Positions 16,849 to 25,647 of a stretch of DNA of 64,000 nt are shown piece by piece. Below the pieces are notes generated by a model. That model worked only from the letters and a program-made list of their open reading frames with translations. It made no database searches and had not been told where the DNA came from. The stretch is from assembly GCA_049694275.1 (NCBI GenBank), contig JBAVQS010000348.1, positions 1 to 64,000 of the forward strand. Direction: 5' to 3'. The position numbers and the translations under genes were made by a program. The DNA is from JBAVQS01 sp049694275. GTDB taxonomy: Bacteria > Chloroflexota > Anaerolineae > UBA4142 > SHND01. Each line of letters opens with the position of its first letter. The stretch's first letter is position 1.

Positions 16849-17946
16849 CTAATGCGCAAGGGTACTCCCAAGCAAAATGCCATTCGCCCAATAGGCCCCG
16901 GTGTCACCGGAAGGCAGAATGTCATACGTTGCGCCCCCCTCGTTCGGGACGGTCTCGATGCGCGATACGTGCGCCCCATCGACGACATCTCCCACCCACA
17001 GCGAACCGAGCGGCCGGCCATCCACAGTCGGGTGGGCCGGCGATGCAAATAGTGTGCGCCCATCGTCAAGCCCCAGCCGGACGAGCAGCGCGCCGGGCGA
17101 CAGCGGCCGCGCCACCGTCTGCTGGATAATGCCAGCCTGGCGCGTCCCCCGGGCGTCGATGGTCCAGACTGCCATTCCCTGCCGTAAATCCTGCACCGGC
17201 ATATCTCCATTCGGCGTCGCAATCAACGTTCCGGCGGTCAGACAGATCGGACAGGTGAGAATCGTCGCCTGCTGGTTCGTAATCGTGATGTTGCCCTGAA
17301 AATCGACAAGGCCCGTCGTCGCCGTGCCAGTCCTGCCGCTGCCGGTGCGCACGCTGAATTGATAACCGTTCGCCGCCGGCTGCATGGGGATCGCATTCAA
17401 CTTTTTGTATTCGGCATAGACCGGCTGGGCCTGGTCAGCCGTCAACGGAGCCGTCGGCGCGATTCCCAAATGTTTCAGAATCGCCTGGTACATATCAGGG
17501 ACCTTTTGTATCTCGCCGACGCGGCGCGCAATCTCGTCGGGCGGGAGATCACGCGCGACCGGATAGGAATCGGGGTCGCAGAAAAAGATGCTTCCAAAGC
17601 GTGCGAGGATGGCATATCGAAGGTCCGTGACCGAGAGTTGCCCCGGCGCAGGGCTGGGAAAGGTCGGGATCGGCGGAGGGGCCACCGTCCGCGCCGCGCC
17701 AGGCGTGCCCGAAAACGGCATCACCGTCCCCGCCATGACCATGGTGCCCGGCATCGCCGTGAGTTGAACCGCCGGTCCCGGCGTAGCGGTCGCGGCCAGA
17801 GCAACCACCGTCGGGGCGTCCGTTTCGACGACAGCGGGCGGGGCGACCTCCGTCCTGCCCGCGGCCGCAGGCAGCGTGGTACAGGCCGACGCGCCCATCA
17901 GCGCAAGCAAGAAAAGGGGGAGCAGAAACCAGGTTTGAGTTCTCAT
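16849..17946 (-). CDS. Lipoprotein with C-terminal Hint (hedgehog/intein-like) domain
   Basis: The 365-residue precursor begins with a signal peptide and lipobox-like end (LMGASAC), then a Thr/Pro/Ala-rich linker, a helical domain (residues 90-190), and a C-terminal Hint domain from about residue 240. The Hint part shows CLTAGTLIATPNG (block A, with the N-terminal Cys), SPAHPTVDG (block B-type) and a terminal YWANGILLGSTL segment. Hint domains catalyse thioester formation and self-cleavage at the Cys. The last residues lack the Asn needed for intein-like C-terminal cleavage, which fits hedgehog-type processing. I chose the ATG at 17946 because the upstream 28 codons precede a proper signal peptide. 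Function of the released domain is unknown. Confidence 0.8.
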   Translation of the reverse strand: MRTQTWFLLPLFLLALMGASACTTLPAAAGRTEVAPPAVVETDAPTVVALAATATPGPAVQLTAMPGTMVMAGTVMPFSGTPGAARTVAPPPIPTFPSPAPGQLSVTDLRYAILARFGSIFFCDPDSYPVARDLPPDEIARRVGEIQKVPDMYQAILKHLGIAPTAPLTADQAQPVYAEYKKLNAIPMQPAANGYQFSVRTGSGRTGTATTGLVDFQGNITITNQQATILTCPICLTAGTLIATPNGDMPVQDLRQGMAVWTIDARGTRQAGIIQQTVARPLSPGALLVRLGLDDGRTLFASPAHPTVDGRPLGSLWVGDVVDGAHVSRIETVPNEGGATYDILPSGDTGAYWANGILLGSTLAH

Positions 17947-18087
17947 ACCTATACCGCCTTGTTCTGAATACACTCTCATGTGACGCAAAATCAGCCCTGC
18001 GAGTTCCCGGGCACAAGCCCTTGCGGGCATCTGGCGCGATTGTATTAGAAACGACGCAGTGTGTCAATGGAGCCTTATGCCGATTTG

Positions 18088-18140
18088 TGTGTAATTTTGT
18101 AGGGGCCAACGGCCGTTCGCCCCTACATGGGCAAATTACA
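18088..18140. repeat. Nested palindrome A of the GTAGGGGC family
   Basis: The outer arms are GTGTAATTT (18088-18096) and AAATTACAC (18132-18140). The inner arms are GTAGGGGC (18098-18105) and GCCCCTAC (18118-18125). The arms are perfect, so the whole unit can fold into one long stem. The same inner core occurs in the next element and, degraded, near 35066 and 40071. Confidence 0.75.
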
Positions 18141-18146
18141 CAATTT

Positions 18147-18246
18147 TGATACCGTTGGCGAACCCTGATTCCGTAGGGGCGTGGCCTTGTGCCCGCCCCC
18201 CGAGGGCAACCACGAGGGATTGCCCCTACGCGTTCGCCAACGGTAT
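18147..18246. repeat. Nested palindrome B of the GTAGGGGC family, MITE-like
   Basis: The outer 16-bp arms GATACCGTTGGCGAAC (18147-18162) and its exact complement (18231-18246) enclose inner arms GTAGGGGC (18172-18179) and GCCCCTAC (18221-18228). The perfect outer arms, the 100-base length and the absence of any ORF resemble a miniature inverted-repeat element, possibly inserted into an older GTAGGGGC repeat or the reverse. Confidence 0.7.
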
Positions 18247-18353
18247 CAATTTTCGATACACAGCCGTCAATGGGAGAGAATCTGCGCGCAATAGCCCTGT
18301 AGACAAAGGGTAGCCGCAGTGCGATAATAAACTCCACAAACCGGCAGACGATT

Positions 18354-20141
18354 ATGGAAAATCTCGACAGGCAACTGGGACAACTCGAAAATGCGCAGAT
18401 CGTGCGCCGTATCGCCGGGGAGGACCTGGAGTATCAGTTCAAGCACGCGCTGATGCAAGACGCGGCGTATAACTCACTCCTCGTCAAGCGGCGGCGCGAG
18501 ATCCATCAGCGCGTGGCCGAATGTATCGAGCGCATCTACCCACAACGTCTGGATGAATTTGCCGCCGTCCTGGCGCAGCACTATGCCGAAGCGGGCGACG
18601 AGCGAAGAACTCTGGAACACGCGGCGCGCGCCGGAGACCTGGCCGCGCGTGTATACGCGAATGCAGAAAGTATCACGCAGTATACCCGCGCCCTGGTCGC
18701 CGCAGAACGCACAGGCGCCCCGGGCTCGCGCGTCGCCTATCTCTACACGCGACGCGGCCGGGCCTACGAGTTGAGCGGCCAGTACGCACAAGCGCTCGAG
18801 AACTATGCCGAAATGGCGTCCCTCGCCCACAGGCGCGGCGACCCCGCGCTCGAGCTCGAATCCCTGATGCTGTGCGCCATCATTCGCGCCACGCCCACCC
18901 GGATGTTCGACCCCGCTCAAGCGCGAGCGCTAACGGACCGGGCGCTCGCCCTGGCGCGCGATTTACAGGATCGCGCGGCGGAAGCCAAAGCGCTCTGGAT
19001 TCGCGGATTGCTGCACTGGTTCACGTCGCACACGCCTGAAGCGACACAGGATGGTGAGGCCTCGCTCGCCCTGGCCCGGCAGTTCAACCTCCGCGAACAA
19101 TTGGCTTTTACCCTGAACAATCTCGGTTACCCCTACTTTTCCGCAGGCCGAACGGACGAGGCGCTGGCCACCGCCGCCGAGGCGTGCGAGCTGTGGCGTG
19201 AGCTGGATAACCAGCCGATGCTGGCGGATACCCTGGGCAATCTGGCCGAGCACGGGTTCGCGCTGGGCGAGTACGAGCCTGCGCTCCGCCATGGCGCTCA
19301 AGCGCTGCGGCTGAGCCAGGGCATCGGCAGTCTGTGGGGCCAATCCTTTAGCCAATTCTACACCGGCCACATCTATTGGGAACGCGGCGAGCCGGATCGT
19401 GCCATCCCAATCATGCGCGACTGCATTCGGCTCGCGGAAGAGGCGGGCTTTGCCGTCCCCCAGTTCGGGACCCGCGCCGATCTGGGCTGGGTCTACGCTG
19501 GCCTCGGGGCGATCGAAACCGGACTGGAACTTGTTCGGACCGCCCAGCGTATTGCCCAAAGTTTCCCCGTATTTCGGTCGTGGACGCCTGCGACCCTCGC
19601 CCGCATCCATTTGCACATGGGGGACATCGCCGCGGCTCAAAAGGTCCTCCGGCAGGCTCATGCCAGCGCGCCTCCGGACTATATCGGGAATCTCTATCCG
19701 ACAGATGGCTGCGTCCTGGCCTTTGCCGAGATAGAGCTCGCGCTGGCGCAAGCAGAGCACACCGCCGCCCTGGCCATCGCAGACCCCCTGATTCACTTTT
19801 TGGAAGGCGCCCGGCTGCGCACCTTTCTGCCGGAGGCGCGCTACCTCGCCGCACAGGCGCGCCTTGGACAGGGCGAACGAGACCGGGCGCTTCAGGAGCT
19901 GGTTGCCGGGCGCGAGGTCGCGGAGGCCATTGGCTCGCGCCGCATCCTCTGGCAAACCCTGTTCATGCAGAGCCAACTTGAAGCGGAACGCGGGGATGCC
20001 GCCGCTGCGCGAACCCTATGCGGCCAGGCGCGTGAAATCGTAGTGTTCATTGTCGACCACACCCCGCCCGACCTCCGCGAATCGTTTCTGAATACGCCCG
20101 AGGTTCGCGCCGTCATGACATTTGTACCATCCGCATTGTGA
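18354..20141 (+). CDS. TPR-rich fragment of an AAA/cyclase-type regulator, probably 5'-truncated
   Basis: The 595 residues begin in the middle of a known architecture: the segment EYQFKHALMQDAAYNSLL normally lies after the AAA ATPase of large adenylate-cyclase/AAA/TPR or PknK/MalT-like regulators. The rest is a helical array of about ten TPR-like units (for example YLYTRRGRAYELSGQYAQALENY and TLNNLGYPYFSAGRTDEAL). No DNA-binding, cyclase or P-loop domain precedes it, and nested palindromes fill the upstream gap. The ATG at 18354 has no clear Shine-Dalgarno. It may be a decayed gene or a free-standing TPR protein. It ends seven bases from the end of the facing SARP/cyclase gene. Confidence 0.6.
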   Translation: MENLDRQLGQLENAQIVRRIAGEDLEYQFKHALMQDAAYNSLLVKRRREIHQRVAECIERIYPQRLDEFAAVLAQHYAEAGDERRTLEHAARAGDLAARVYANAESITQYTRALVAAERTGAPGSRVAYLYTRRGRAYELSGQYAQALENYAEMASLAHRRGDPALELESLMLCAIIRATPTRMFDPAQARALTDRALALARDLQDRAAEAKALWIRGLLHWFTSHTPEATQDGEASLALARQFNLREQLAFTLNNLGYPYFSAGRTDEALATAAEACELWRELDNQPMLADTLGNLAEHGFALGEYEPALRHGAQALRLSQGIGSLWGQSFSQFYTGHIYWERGEPDRAIPIMRDCIRLAEEAGFAVPQFGTRADLGWVYAGLGAIETGLELVRTAQRIAQSFPVFRSWTPATLARIHLHMGDIAAAQKVLRQAHASAPPDYIGNLYPTDGCVLAFAEIELALAQAEHTAALAIADPLIHFLEGARLRTFLPEARYLAAQARLGQGERDRALQELVAGREVAEAIGSRRILWQTLFMQSQLEAERGDAAAARTLCGQAREIVVFIVDHTPPDLRESFLNTPEVRAVMTFVPSAL

Positions 20142-20148
20142 ATACGCT

Positions 20149-23100
20149 CTATTGTGGCGCTGGCGGACATTGCGGCGCGTGCAGGTATTTCTGACATTCG
20201 TCAACCGTCAACATACGGGTCACTCGGGTCCTGGCGATCTGCATCAAGTCTTGAATGGGCAATGCATAGATACGTACAGTTCCATCGCGGCTTGCCGTTG
20301 CGAGCCGCGTTCCGTCAGGGCTAAACACGGCGCGATAGACTGCCGCAGTGTGCCCCAACAAGGTCAGGGGTTCTTCGACCTGGCCCCCTATATCCGGCAA
20401 GGTCCACACTTTGATGGTTCGATCTACGCTGGTGGTTGCGAGCTGTTTGCCATTGGGGCTGAACGCGACCCCAAATGTCGCGCCTGTATGACCTCTCAGG
20501 GTAAAATAAACCGCGCCCGTGACGGAATCCCAAACCTTGATCGTGGCATCATTACTGGAAGTGGCGATCCGCTTGCCATCCGGGCTAAAAGCAATCCCAC
20601 TCAGCCGGACTTTGTCGTCAAAGGTCAGCAAGAGGGTCCCCGACTGTACATCCCACACCTTGGCGGCGCCATCATCGCTTGCCGACGCGAGGCGCATCCC
20701 ATCGGGGCTAAACGCAACCTGCTCGATTCTGTCGCGGTGCGCGGTGAGCTCTACGAGTAGCTTTCCATTGGTGCTGTCGTAGATTTTAACCTTACCGGCA
20801 GCGCTCCCTGTCGCCAGGCGGGTACCGTCAGGACTGAACACGACAGTCATGGCGTCGTCGAACGGGGCAAGGGTGAGAATCACAGCGCCCGTCGCGGCGT
20901 CAATAATTTCTCCCGTGTCCTTGCCGTTGACGACCAGCCGTTTACCATCCGGGCTATAACTCACCACGGCTCCGTTGGAATTACTATTCGATGGAATCGT
21001 GAGCAAGTTCTTGCCGCTCGCCGCGTCCCATGTTTTTACCACGCCATCCGCGCCGGCGCTAGCAAGGCGCGTTCCATCCGGACTATAGACGACCCACTGC
21101 ACACGGTCGGCGTGTCCTGCCAGCGTCAGTACATCGCGGCTTCCGGCAAGTGTAATATCCCAGACTTTACCCGTCCCATCGCGGCTCACCGTGACCAGGC
21201 GAGTTCCATCGGGCGCAAAGGCGACGCCTCGCACGCCGCTCGTATGTCCATTCAACTTGAGCAGTTGTTGCCCGGTCGCCGCATCCCACACGATCGCCAC
21301 ACCGTCTTCACTCCCACTCGCAAGATATTTGCCGTCCGCGCTATAGGCCAGACCGTCAATATAGCTTGCATGACCGAACAGCGTTTGCAGCAATTGACCG
21401 GTGGCGGCATCCCAAATCTTGACGTGGGTATCAAACTCTCCGGTCGCGATGCGCGTCCCATCGGGACTGGCCGTGATCGATTCGATTCCCACGGTCCCGC
21501 CTTGTCCGCTGAAACTGAACAATTCCTTGCCGGTTTTGGCGTCCCAGGCTTTCCCGGTCCCATCGTCGTCACTGCCGGTATAGACACGGCGCCCGTCGGG
21601 TCCGAACGCAATGTCGTCAACGCTCCCGTCATGCCCCACGAGAGTGACCAACTCCTTGCCCGTCGCCGCGTCCCAGAGTTTCGCCGTCCTGTCCGCGCTC
21701 GCCGTGGCAAAGGTCTTGCCATCGGGGCTTGTCGCAACCGCCCAAACAATATCGGTATGCCCGGTGAGTGTGAGCGACGCCTCGCCCGTCTTGAGGTCCC
21801 ACAGCTTGGCCGAGTTATTGTCGCTCACCGTCAGCAGATGCGCGCCGTCGGGTGTAAACACCGCGCTCACGCCCAGGCCATTAAAGGTGTGATTCGTACG
21901 GAGCGAGAGTAATTCCTTGCCCGTATGCAGGTCCCAAACCTTCGCCGTGCCATCCTCGCTGGTCGTCGCCGCCTGCGTGCCGTCGGCATTCACGGCAACG
22001 CTTCCAACCGAGCCGCTGTGCCCCAAAAGATTCAACTGGAGGCGCGAGGTCTGAATCGCGGCGTGCAGCGCCGACATCGCTTCGGTCAGCGCCATCCGGT
22101 CTTGAGCGGTGGCGTTGACTGCTTGCATCGCGAGCAGGATGCTCCGTTCGGGGTCAATGCTTAGATTGTTGGTCGACGCGGCGGCCAGTTCGCGGGCGGT
22201 GGCGATGCGTTTTTCCGACTCGGCCCTGAGCGCGTTCACATCTGCAACTGCCGCATTCTTGTCCGCCGCCGCGGCGCTGTTCCGCGCCTGGTCGCCCAGG
22301 AACAAGGATAGCCCCGCCAAAATCAGCGCCAGCAAAAACGCAGACGCCAGCCAATAAGCGCGCCGCCGCAATCGGGTCGCGCCGCGCGTCGAGTCTTCCG
22401 CGCGCTGCTTTTCCACCGCGGCCAAGTTTTGCGCTTGCCGCGCGATCTGATTGGCCGCATCGAGCTCGCGCTGCTGCTGTCCCTCTTTTTCTCTCTCTTC
22501 CTGCTCTTCTTGCGCCGCCGCGGCGGCAATAAACGCACGCTCGGACTCATTGACGTGCGTCGCCAGGTCGCCGGTGTTCACCGCCAGCCATTCACGCGCA
22601 CGCGCCAGCCGCGCGCCGCGATGCAACGCGCCGGGGTCTCGCTCCAGGAGCTCCCATTCGCGCGCCGCTTCGGTCAAGTCCCGTTGCAAGCGCAAACCTT
22701 CGCGGTCTTGATTCAACCACTCACGCAACCGCGCCCATTCGCGGATCAACGCTTCGTGCGCGACCTCGGCGCTATCACCGTCCAGCGTAATCAAGCGCGC
22801 GTCCGCGAGCGCGTTCAACACCGCGCGCGTTTGCTGTTCGTCCGCGGTGTGCGAAGCCAGCTCCTCGAATGAGGCCCGCCGCCGCATGTCCTCCGTCCCT
22901 TCGCCCAACTCGGTCAATCCCAGGAAAATACTGCGTGCGATTCGCTGCGCCTCGGGCGCGAGATTTTCGTACACGCTTTCCGCCGTGTGCGTGATTGCGC
23001 CGCGCACGCCATGCGCGTCGGCATAGCCCTTGAGCGTCATCGTATGCCCGGCGCGTCGCTTCCACGTTTCGAGCAGCGCGTGCGACAGGAGCGGCAGCGC

Positions 23101-25230
23101 GCCCGGCTCGGGCTGACCGAGACGATCCGCGCCCACATCGCGCAAAATCAAATCGACCAGCCCCGGCTCAAATTCCCAGTGTCCGCGCCGCGCGGGTTCC
23201 TGCATCGCGCGCCGCAGCTCTTCGCCGGTCATCGGCCCGATATATTCTTGATTGCGCGCCGCGACATCCCGCAGCTCGGGATATTGCGCCAGGCGCGCGT
23301 AAAAATCCGCGCGCAGCGTCAGGACGAGTGTAAACAGGCCCGACGGCGCAGCGCCGGTCGCATACAGCAGATTATCGACGAATGCCTGCCGCTCGAATTC
23401 GTCGCGACAGAGCGTAAACAGTTCTTCAAATTGGTCGACGACGAGCAGCGTATGGCGCATGGCGCGCGGCGGATCGCCTACGGCCACAGCGGCGCCGCGA
23501 TTGGCGACTGGCAGTTCGCGATTCGCGTTTTGCCGCCGCAGCCACAAATGCAGCGCTCGGGGGTCGTTGCCGAGGTCGTCCAGCAGCGTCGCCGTGGCAG
23601 TGATCGATTCAGAATCGCGCGTCAGCGCCGTCGCCAGCCCCTCAAGCGGATGCGCGGTCGGGGTGATGATATAGACGCGTTCGCTTTGCAGCGCCGGGAC
23701 AATGCCCGCGCGCACGACGGACGACTTGCCGCTGCCCGATGCGCCAACCACCACCAGCATCTGGCCGCCGGTCCCTCCCCCCGATTCCCCATGCAATCGT
23801 TCGGCCAGTTTCGCCGTCAATGCTTCGCGTCCGAAAAAGAGGGGCGCGTCCTGCACGTCAAAGTACTGCAAGCCCTTGAACGGCGCGTCGCCCGGCGCGG
23901 GGGGCTCGGCGCCGCCGAACGTTGTTTTCAATGGCGGGAAATCCTTCGGCAAACCCTCAATCGCGAGTTGATAAATCTCAGATGGAAATTTCAAATCCTT
24001 GAGCCGGTGCTCGCCCAGGTCGCGCAGCGTGACCCCCGGTGGCAGTTCGTTTACGACCAGATCGCGCGTCGTTTGTGAGAGGAGCACCTGTCCGCCGTGC
24101 CCCGAGTCGCCGATGCGCGCGGCGCGGTGCACATCCATTCCAATATAGCCTGTCGTCGCCATCAATGGCTCTCCCGTGTGCAAGCCCATCCGCACGCGCA
24201 CGTGCTCGTCTTGCGTCCACGCGTGGTTGTCCAGCGCGCGCTGCGCTTGTACCGCGCAGGCAATCGCATCGGTGGCGCGCGCAAAGGTGACAAAGAACGC
24301 GTCGCCCTGTGTGCCTATCTCGTGTCCGTTCCATCTTTTCACGGCGGCGCGCAATATTTCGTGATGCTCGTGCAGCACGGTCGCATAGTCCTGTTGCAAG
24401 CGGTCGAGGAGGCGCGTCGAACCCTCAATATCGGTGAACAGAAAGGTCACGGTCCCCGAGGGCTGTGCGGGCTGTGTGCGCGCCGGGATTTGCGCGCCCT
24501 TGACCAGGCCGTCGTAGAGCGCACGCGTTTCGATGGAGGGCTCCACGCCGAGCTCATCGCGCAGCGCGGCGACGCAGCGCTGATAGATCGCCGTGACCTT
24601 TGCCAGGTCGCCGCGCGAGGCGTGCGCAAGCAATAACGCGCGAAATGCGGGTTCGGAGGTGTCGCCCAATGACAGCCATTTTTCCGCCCACTCCAGCACC
24701 GCCGTCCAGCGTTCCGCCGCGACGAGACGCTCCATCAGCAGATGCATCCTGGCTTCAAAAACCGATTGTGCGTGCTCCCGTTCGAGCGAAACCCAATCGT
24801 CATAAAAGCCGGGGAGCAGTTCGCCGCGATAGAGTGACAGTTTATTGATGAGGTCATTCAGCTCATCATCGCCGGCGATGGGGCGCTGGAGCTGCGCAAC
24901 GTCGAGCCAAAAGTCCGTTTCCGAATCAAAGCCAATCGAGATCTCATCCACGCGGAGATAATCGGAGGGGGGAGACGGTGGGGCTGCAAGCGCGGCGCTC
25001 GGCGGCGCCAGCGCTTTGCGAATGAGCCACAACTGTTGCCGCAGATTGCGGCGCGCGGTCTCGTCGGAGGTATCCGGCCAGATGAGGCCCGCGAGTTTCT
25101 CACGCCGGTGCACGGTCCCCGCGGTGAGAATGAGATATGCAAAGAGTGATTGCCCTGCGCGCGCCGGGATCGCCACACGCTTACCATCAGCCAGGATGTC
25201 GAATTGCCCAAGCAGTCGAACTTGTAACAC
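20149..25230 (-). CDS. SARP-BTAD, class III cyclase, nSTAND1 ATPase and WD40 membrane regulator
   Basis: This 1693-residue protein starts at a GTG behind AGGAGGGG. In order it has: a SARP/OmpR-type winged helix (about 1-95), a BTAD helical domain (105-245), a class III nucleotide cyclase domain (260-435, with metal Asp residues in FLFTDIEGST and GTQGDAFFV), an nSTAND1 ATPase (455-900, Walker A VVGASGSGKSS), a coiled coil, one membrane helix (about 980-1005, preceded by RLRRRAYW) and 14 WD40 units, enough for two seven-bladed propellers. Arg residues before the helix suggest that the N-terminus is inside and the propellers outside. It could couple an outside signal to transcription and cyclic nucleotide production. 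Cyclase activity and ligand are inferred only. Confidence 0.85.
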   Translation of the reverse strand: MLQVRLLGQFDILADGKRVAIPARAGQSLFAYLILTAGTVHRREKLAGLIWPDTSDETARRNLRQQLWLIRKALAPPSAALAAPPSPPSDYLRVDEISIGFDSETDFWLDVAQLQRPIAGDDELNDLINKLSLYRGELLPGFYDDWVSLEREHAQSVFEARMHLLMERLVAAERWTAVLEWAEKWLSLGDTSEPAFRALLLAHASRGDLAKVTAIYQRCVAALRDELGVEPSIETRALYDGLVKGAQIPARTQPAQPSGTVTFLFTDIEGSTRLLDRLQQDYATVLHEHHEILRAAVKRWNGHEIGTQGDAFFVTFARATDAIACAVQAQRALDNHAWTQDEHVRVRMGLHTGEPLMATTGYIGMDVHRAARIGDSGHGGQVLLSQTTRDLVVNELPPGVTLRDLGEHRLKDLKFPSEIYQLAIEGLPKDFPPLKTTFGGAEPPAPGDAPFKGLQYFDVQDAPLFFGREALTAKLAERLHGESGGGTGGQMLVVVGASGSGKSSVVRAGIVPALQSERVYIITPTAHPLEGLATALTRDSESITATATLLDDLGNDPRALHLWLRRQNANRELPVANRGAAVAVGDPPRAMRHTLLVVDQFEELFTLCRDEFERQAFVDNLLYATGAAPSGLFTLVLTLRADFYARLAQYPELRDVAARNQEYIGPMTGEELRRAMQEPARRGHWEFEPGLVDLILRDVGADRLGQPEPGALPLLSHALLETWKRRAGHTMTLKGYADAHGVRGAITHTAESVYENLAPEAQRIARSIFLGLTELGEGTEDMRRRASFEELASHTADEQQTRAVLNALADARLITLDGDSAEVAHEALIREWARLREWLNQDREGLRLQRDLTEAAREWELLERDPGALHRGARLARAREWLAVNTGDLATHVNESERAFIAAAAAQEEQEEREKEGQQQRELDAANQIARQAQNLAAVEKQRAEDSTRGATRLRRRAYWLASAFLLALILAGLSLFLGDQARNSAAAADKNAAVADVNALRAESEKRIATARELAAASTNNLSIDPERSILLAMQAVNATAQDRMALTEAMSALHAAIQTSRLQLNLLGHSGSVGSVAVNADGTQAATTSEDGTAKVWDLHTGKELLSLRTNHTFNGLGVSAVFTPDGAHLLTVSDNNSAKLWDLKTGEASLTLTGHTDIVWAVATSPDGKTFATASADRTAKLWDAATGKELVTLVGHDGSVDDIAFGPDGRRVYTGSDDDGTGKAWDAKTGKELFSFSGQGGTVGIESITASPDGTRIATGEFDTHVKIWDAATGQLLQTLFGHASYIDGLAYSADGKYLASGSEDGVAIVWDAATGQQLLKLNGHTSGVRGVAFAPDGTRLVTVSRDGTGKVWDITLAGSRDVLTLAGHADRVQWVVYSPDGTRLASAGADGVVKTWDAASGKNLLTIPSNSNSNGAVVSYSPDGKRLVVNGKDTGEIIDAATGAVILTLAPFDDAMTVVFSPDGTRLATGSAAGKVKIYDSTNGKLLVELTAHRDRIEQVAFSPDGMRLASASDDGAAKVWDVQSGTLLLTFDDKVRLSGIAFSPDGKRIATSSNDATIKVWDSVTGAVYFTLRGHTGATFGVAFSPNGKQLATTSVDRTIKVWTLPDIGGQVEEPLTLLGHTAAVYRAVFSPDGTRLATASRDGTVRIYALPIQDLMQIARTRVTRMLTVDECQKYLHAPQCPPAPQ

Positions 25231-25284
25231 AGCCCCTCCTTATGACACGCCGGTGCGGCGCGCGCTCGATTCCAACCCGATCAA

Positions 25285-25320
25285 AAAAATCAAGCACACC
25301 GCAGAGTCGGCGTGCTTGAT
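25285..25320. repeat. Hairpin upstream of the SARP regulator
   Basis: AAATCAAGCAC (25285-25295) pairs with GTGCTTGATTT (25310-25320), and an inner CCG/CGG extends the stem around an A-C mismatch. It lies 55 bases before the SARP start, so on the minus strand it could be a 5' leader structure; on the plus strand it would be an orphan terminator. Confidence 0.55.
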
Positions 25321-25517
25321 TTGTCAAACCCGTCTGGTCTTTTTGCGCTTACCGAGACGTAGAGAATGCTCCTCCACTTACCTTTCGTCTCGGCTGAGCT
25401 GTCCGGTCGGACAGTCGAGGAATACGCGGCGGAAATCATCCGCTGTATTCAACAAGGTAGTATTGATTGTAGCACGCTTTCACCGCGTGACGACACTAAC
25501 ATTACCGCGTCTTTTAA

Positions 25518-25551
25518 GCGTCTAGAACGCTTCGCTGCGCGTTTTAGACGC
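25518..25551. repeat. 13-bp inverted repeat upstream of the Vgb-like lipoprotein
   Basis: GCGTCTAGAACGC (25518-25530) pairs with GCGTTTTAGACGC (25539-25551) with one mismatch and an 8-base loop. GCGTCT also occurs just before and after. It lies about 100 bases before the lipoprotein start and may be an operator or a decayed repeat. Confidence 0.45.
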
Positions 25552-25647
25552 TGTTTGATGCGTCTGTGGTTTAATCGAGACAAGATCAAAATCCAGTCAC
25601 TGGCTGGATAAACAGGGTCTTTGCAAAACAGTCCGAGGAGGACAATC

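Larger units (their letters stand above)
17947..18353. other. Intergenic region with two nested palindromic elements, no gene
   Basis: This 407-base gap separates the Hint lipoprotein promoter side from the TPR gene. It holds the two nested repeats described separately (18088-18140 and 18147-18246). I see no tRNA, no convincing small ORF and no recognised riboswitch. The left 140 bases should hold the promoter of the Hint lipoprotein, but I cannot point to boxes with confidence. Confidence 0.6.
25231..25647. other. Divergent intergenic region with several hairpins
   Basis: This 417-base gap lies between divergently read genes. It contains three inverted repeats: an 11-bp pair (25285-25295 with 25310-25320), CCGAGACG with CGTCTCGG around 25350-25405, and a 13-bp pair with one mismatch (25518-25551). 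The hexamer GCGTCT recurs around the last one. An 81-codon open frame (25366-25611) has no recognisable features and I do not call it. The promoters of both neighbours must lie here, but I see no clear boxes. Confidence 0.5.

Noticed and set aside
20149..22100. Regularly spaced DNA similarity that could suggest a CRISPR array
   Set aside because: Spacing is about 125 bases, units are only partly similar and all translate as WD40 blades in one frame.
25366..25611. 81-codon plus-strand frame in the divergent gap
   Set aside because: No Shine-Dalgarno, no recognisable fold, and it runs through inverted repeats; more likely regulatory or decayed sequence.
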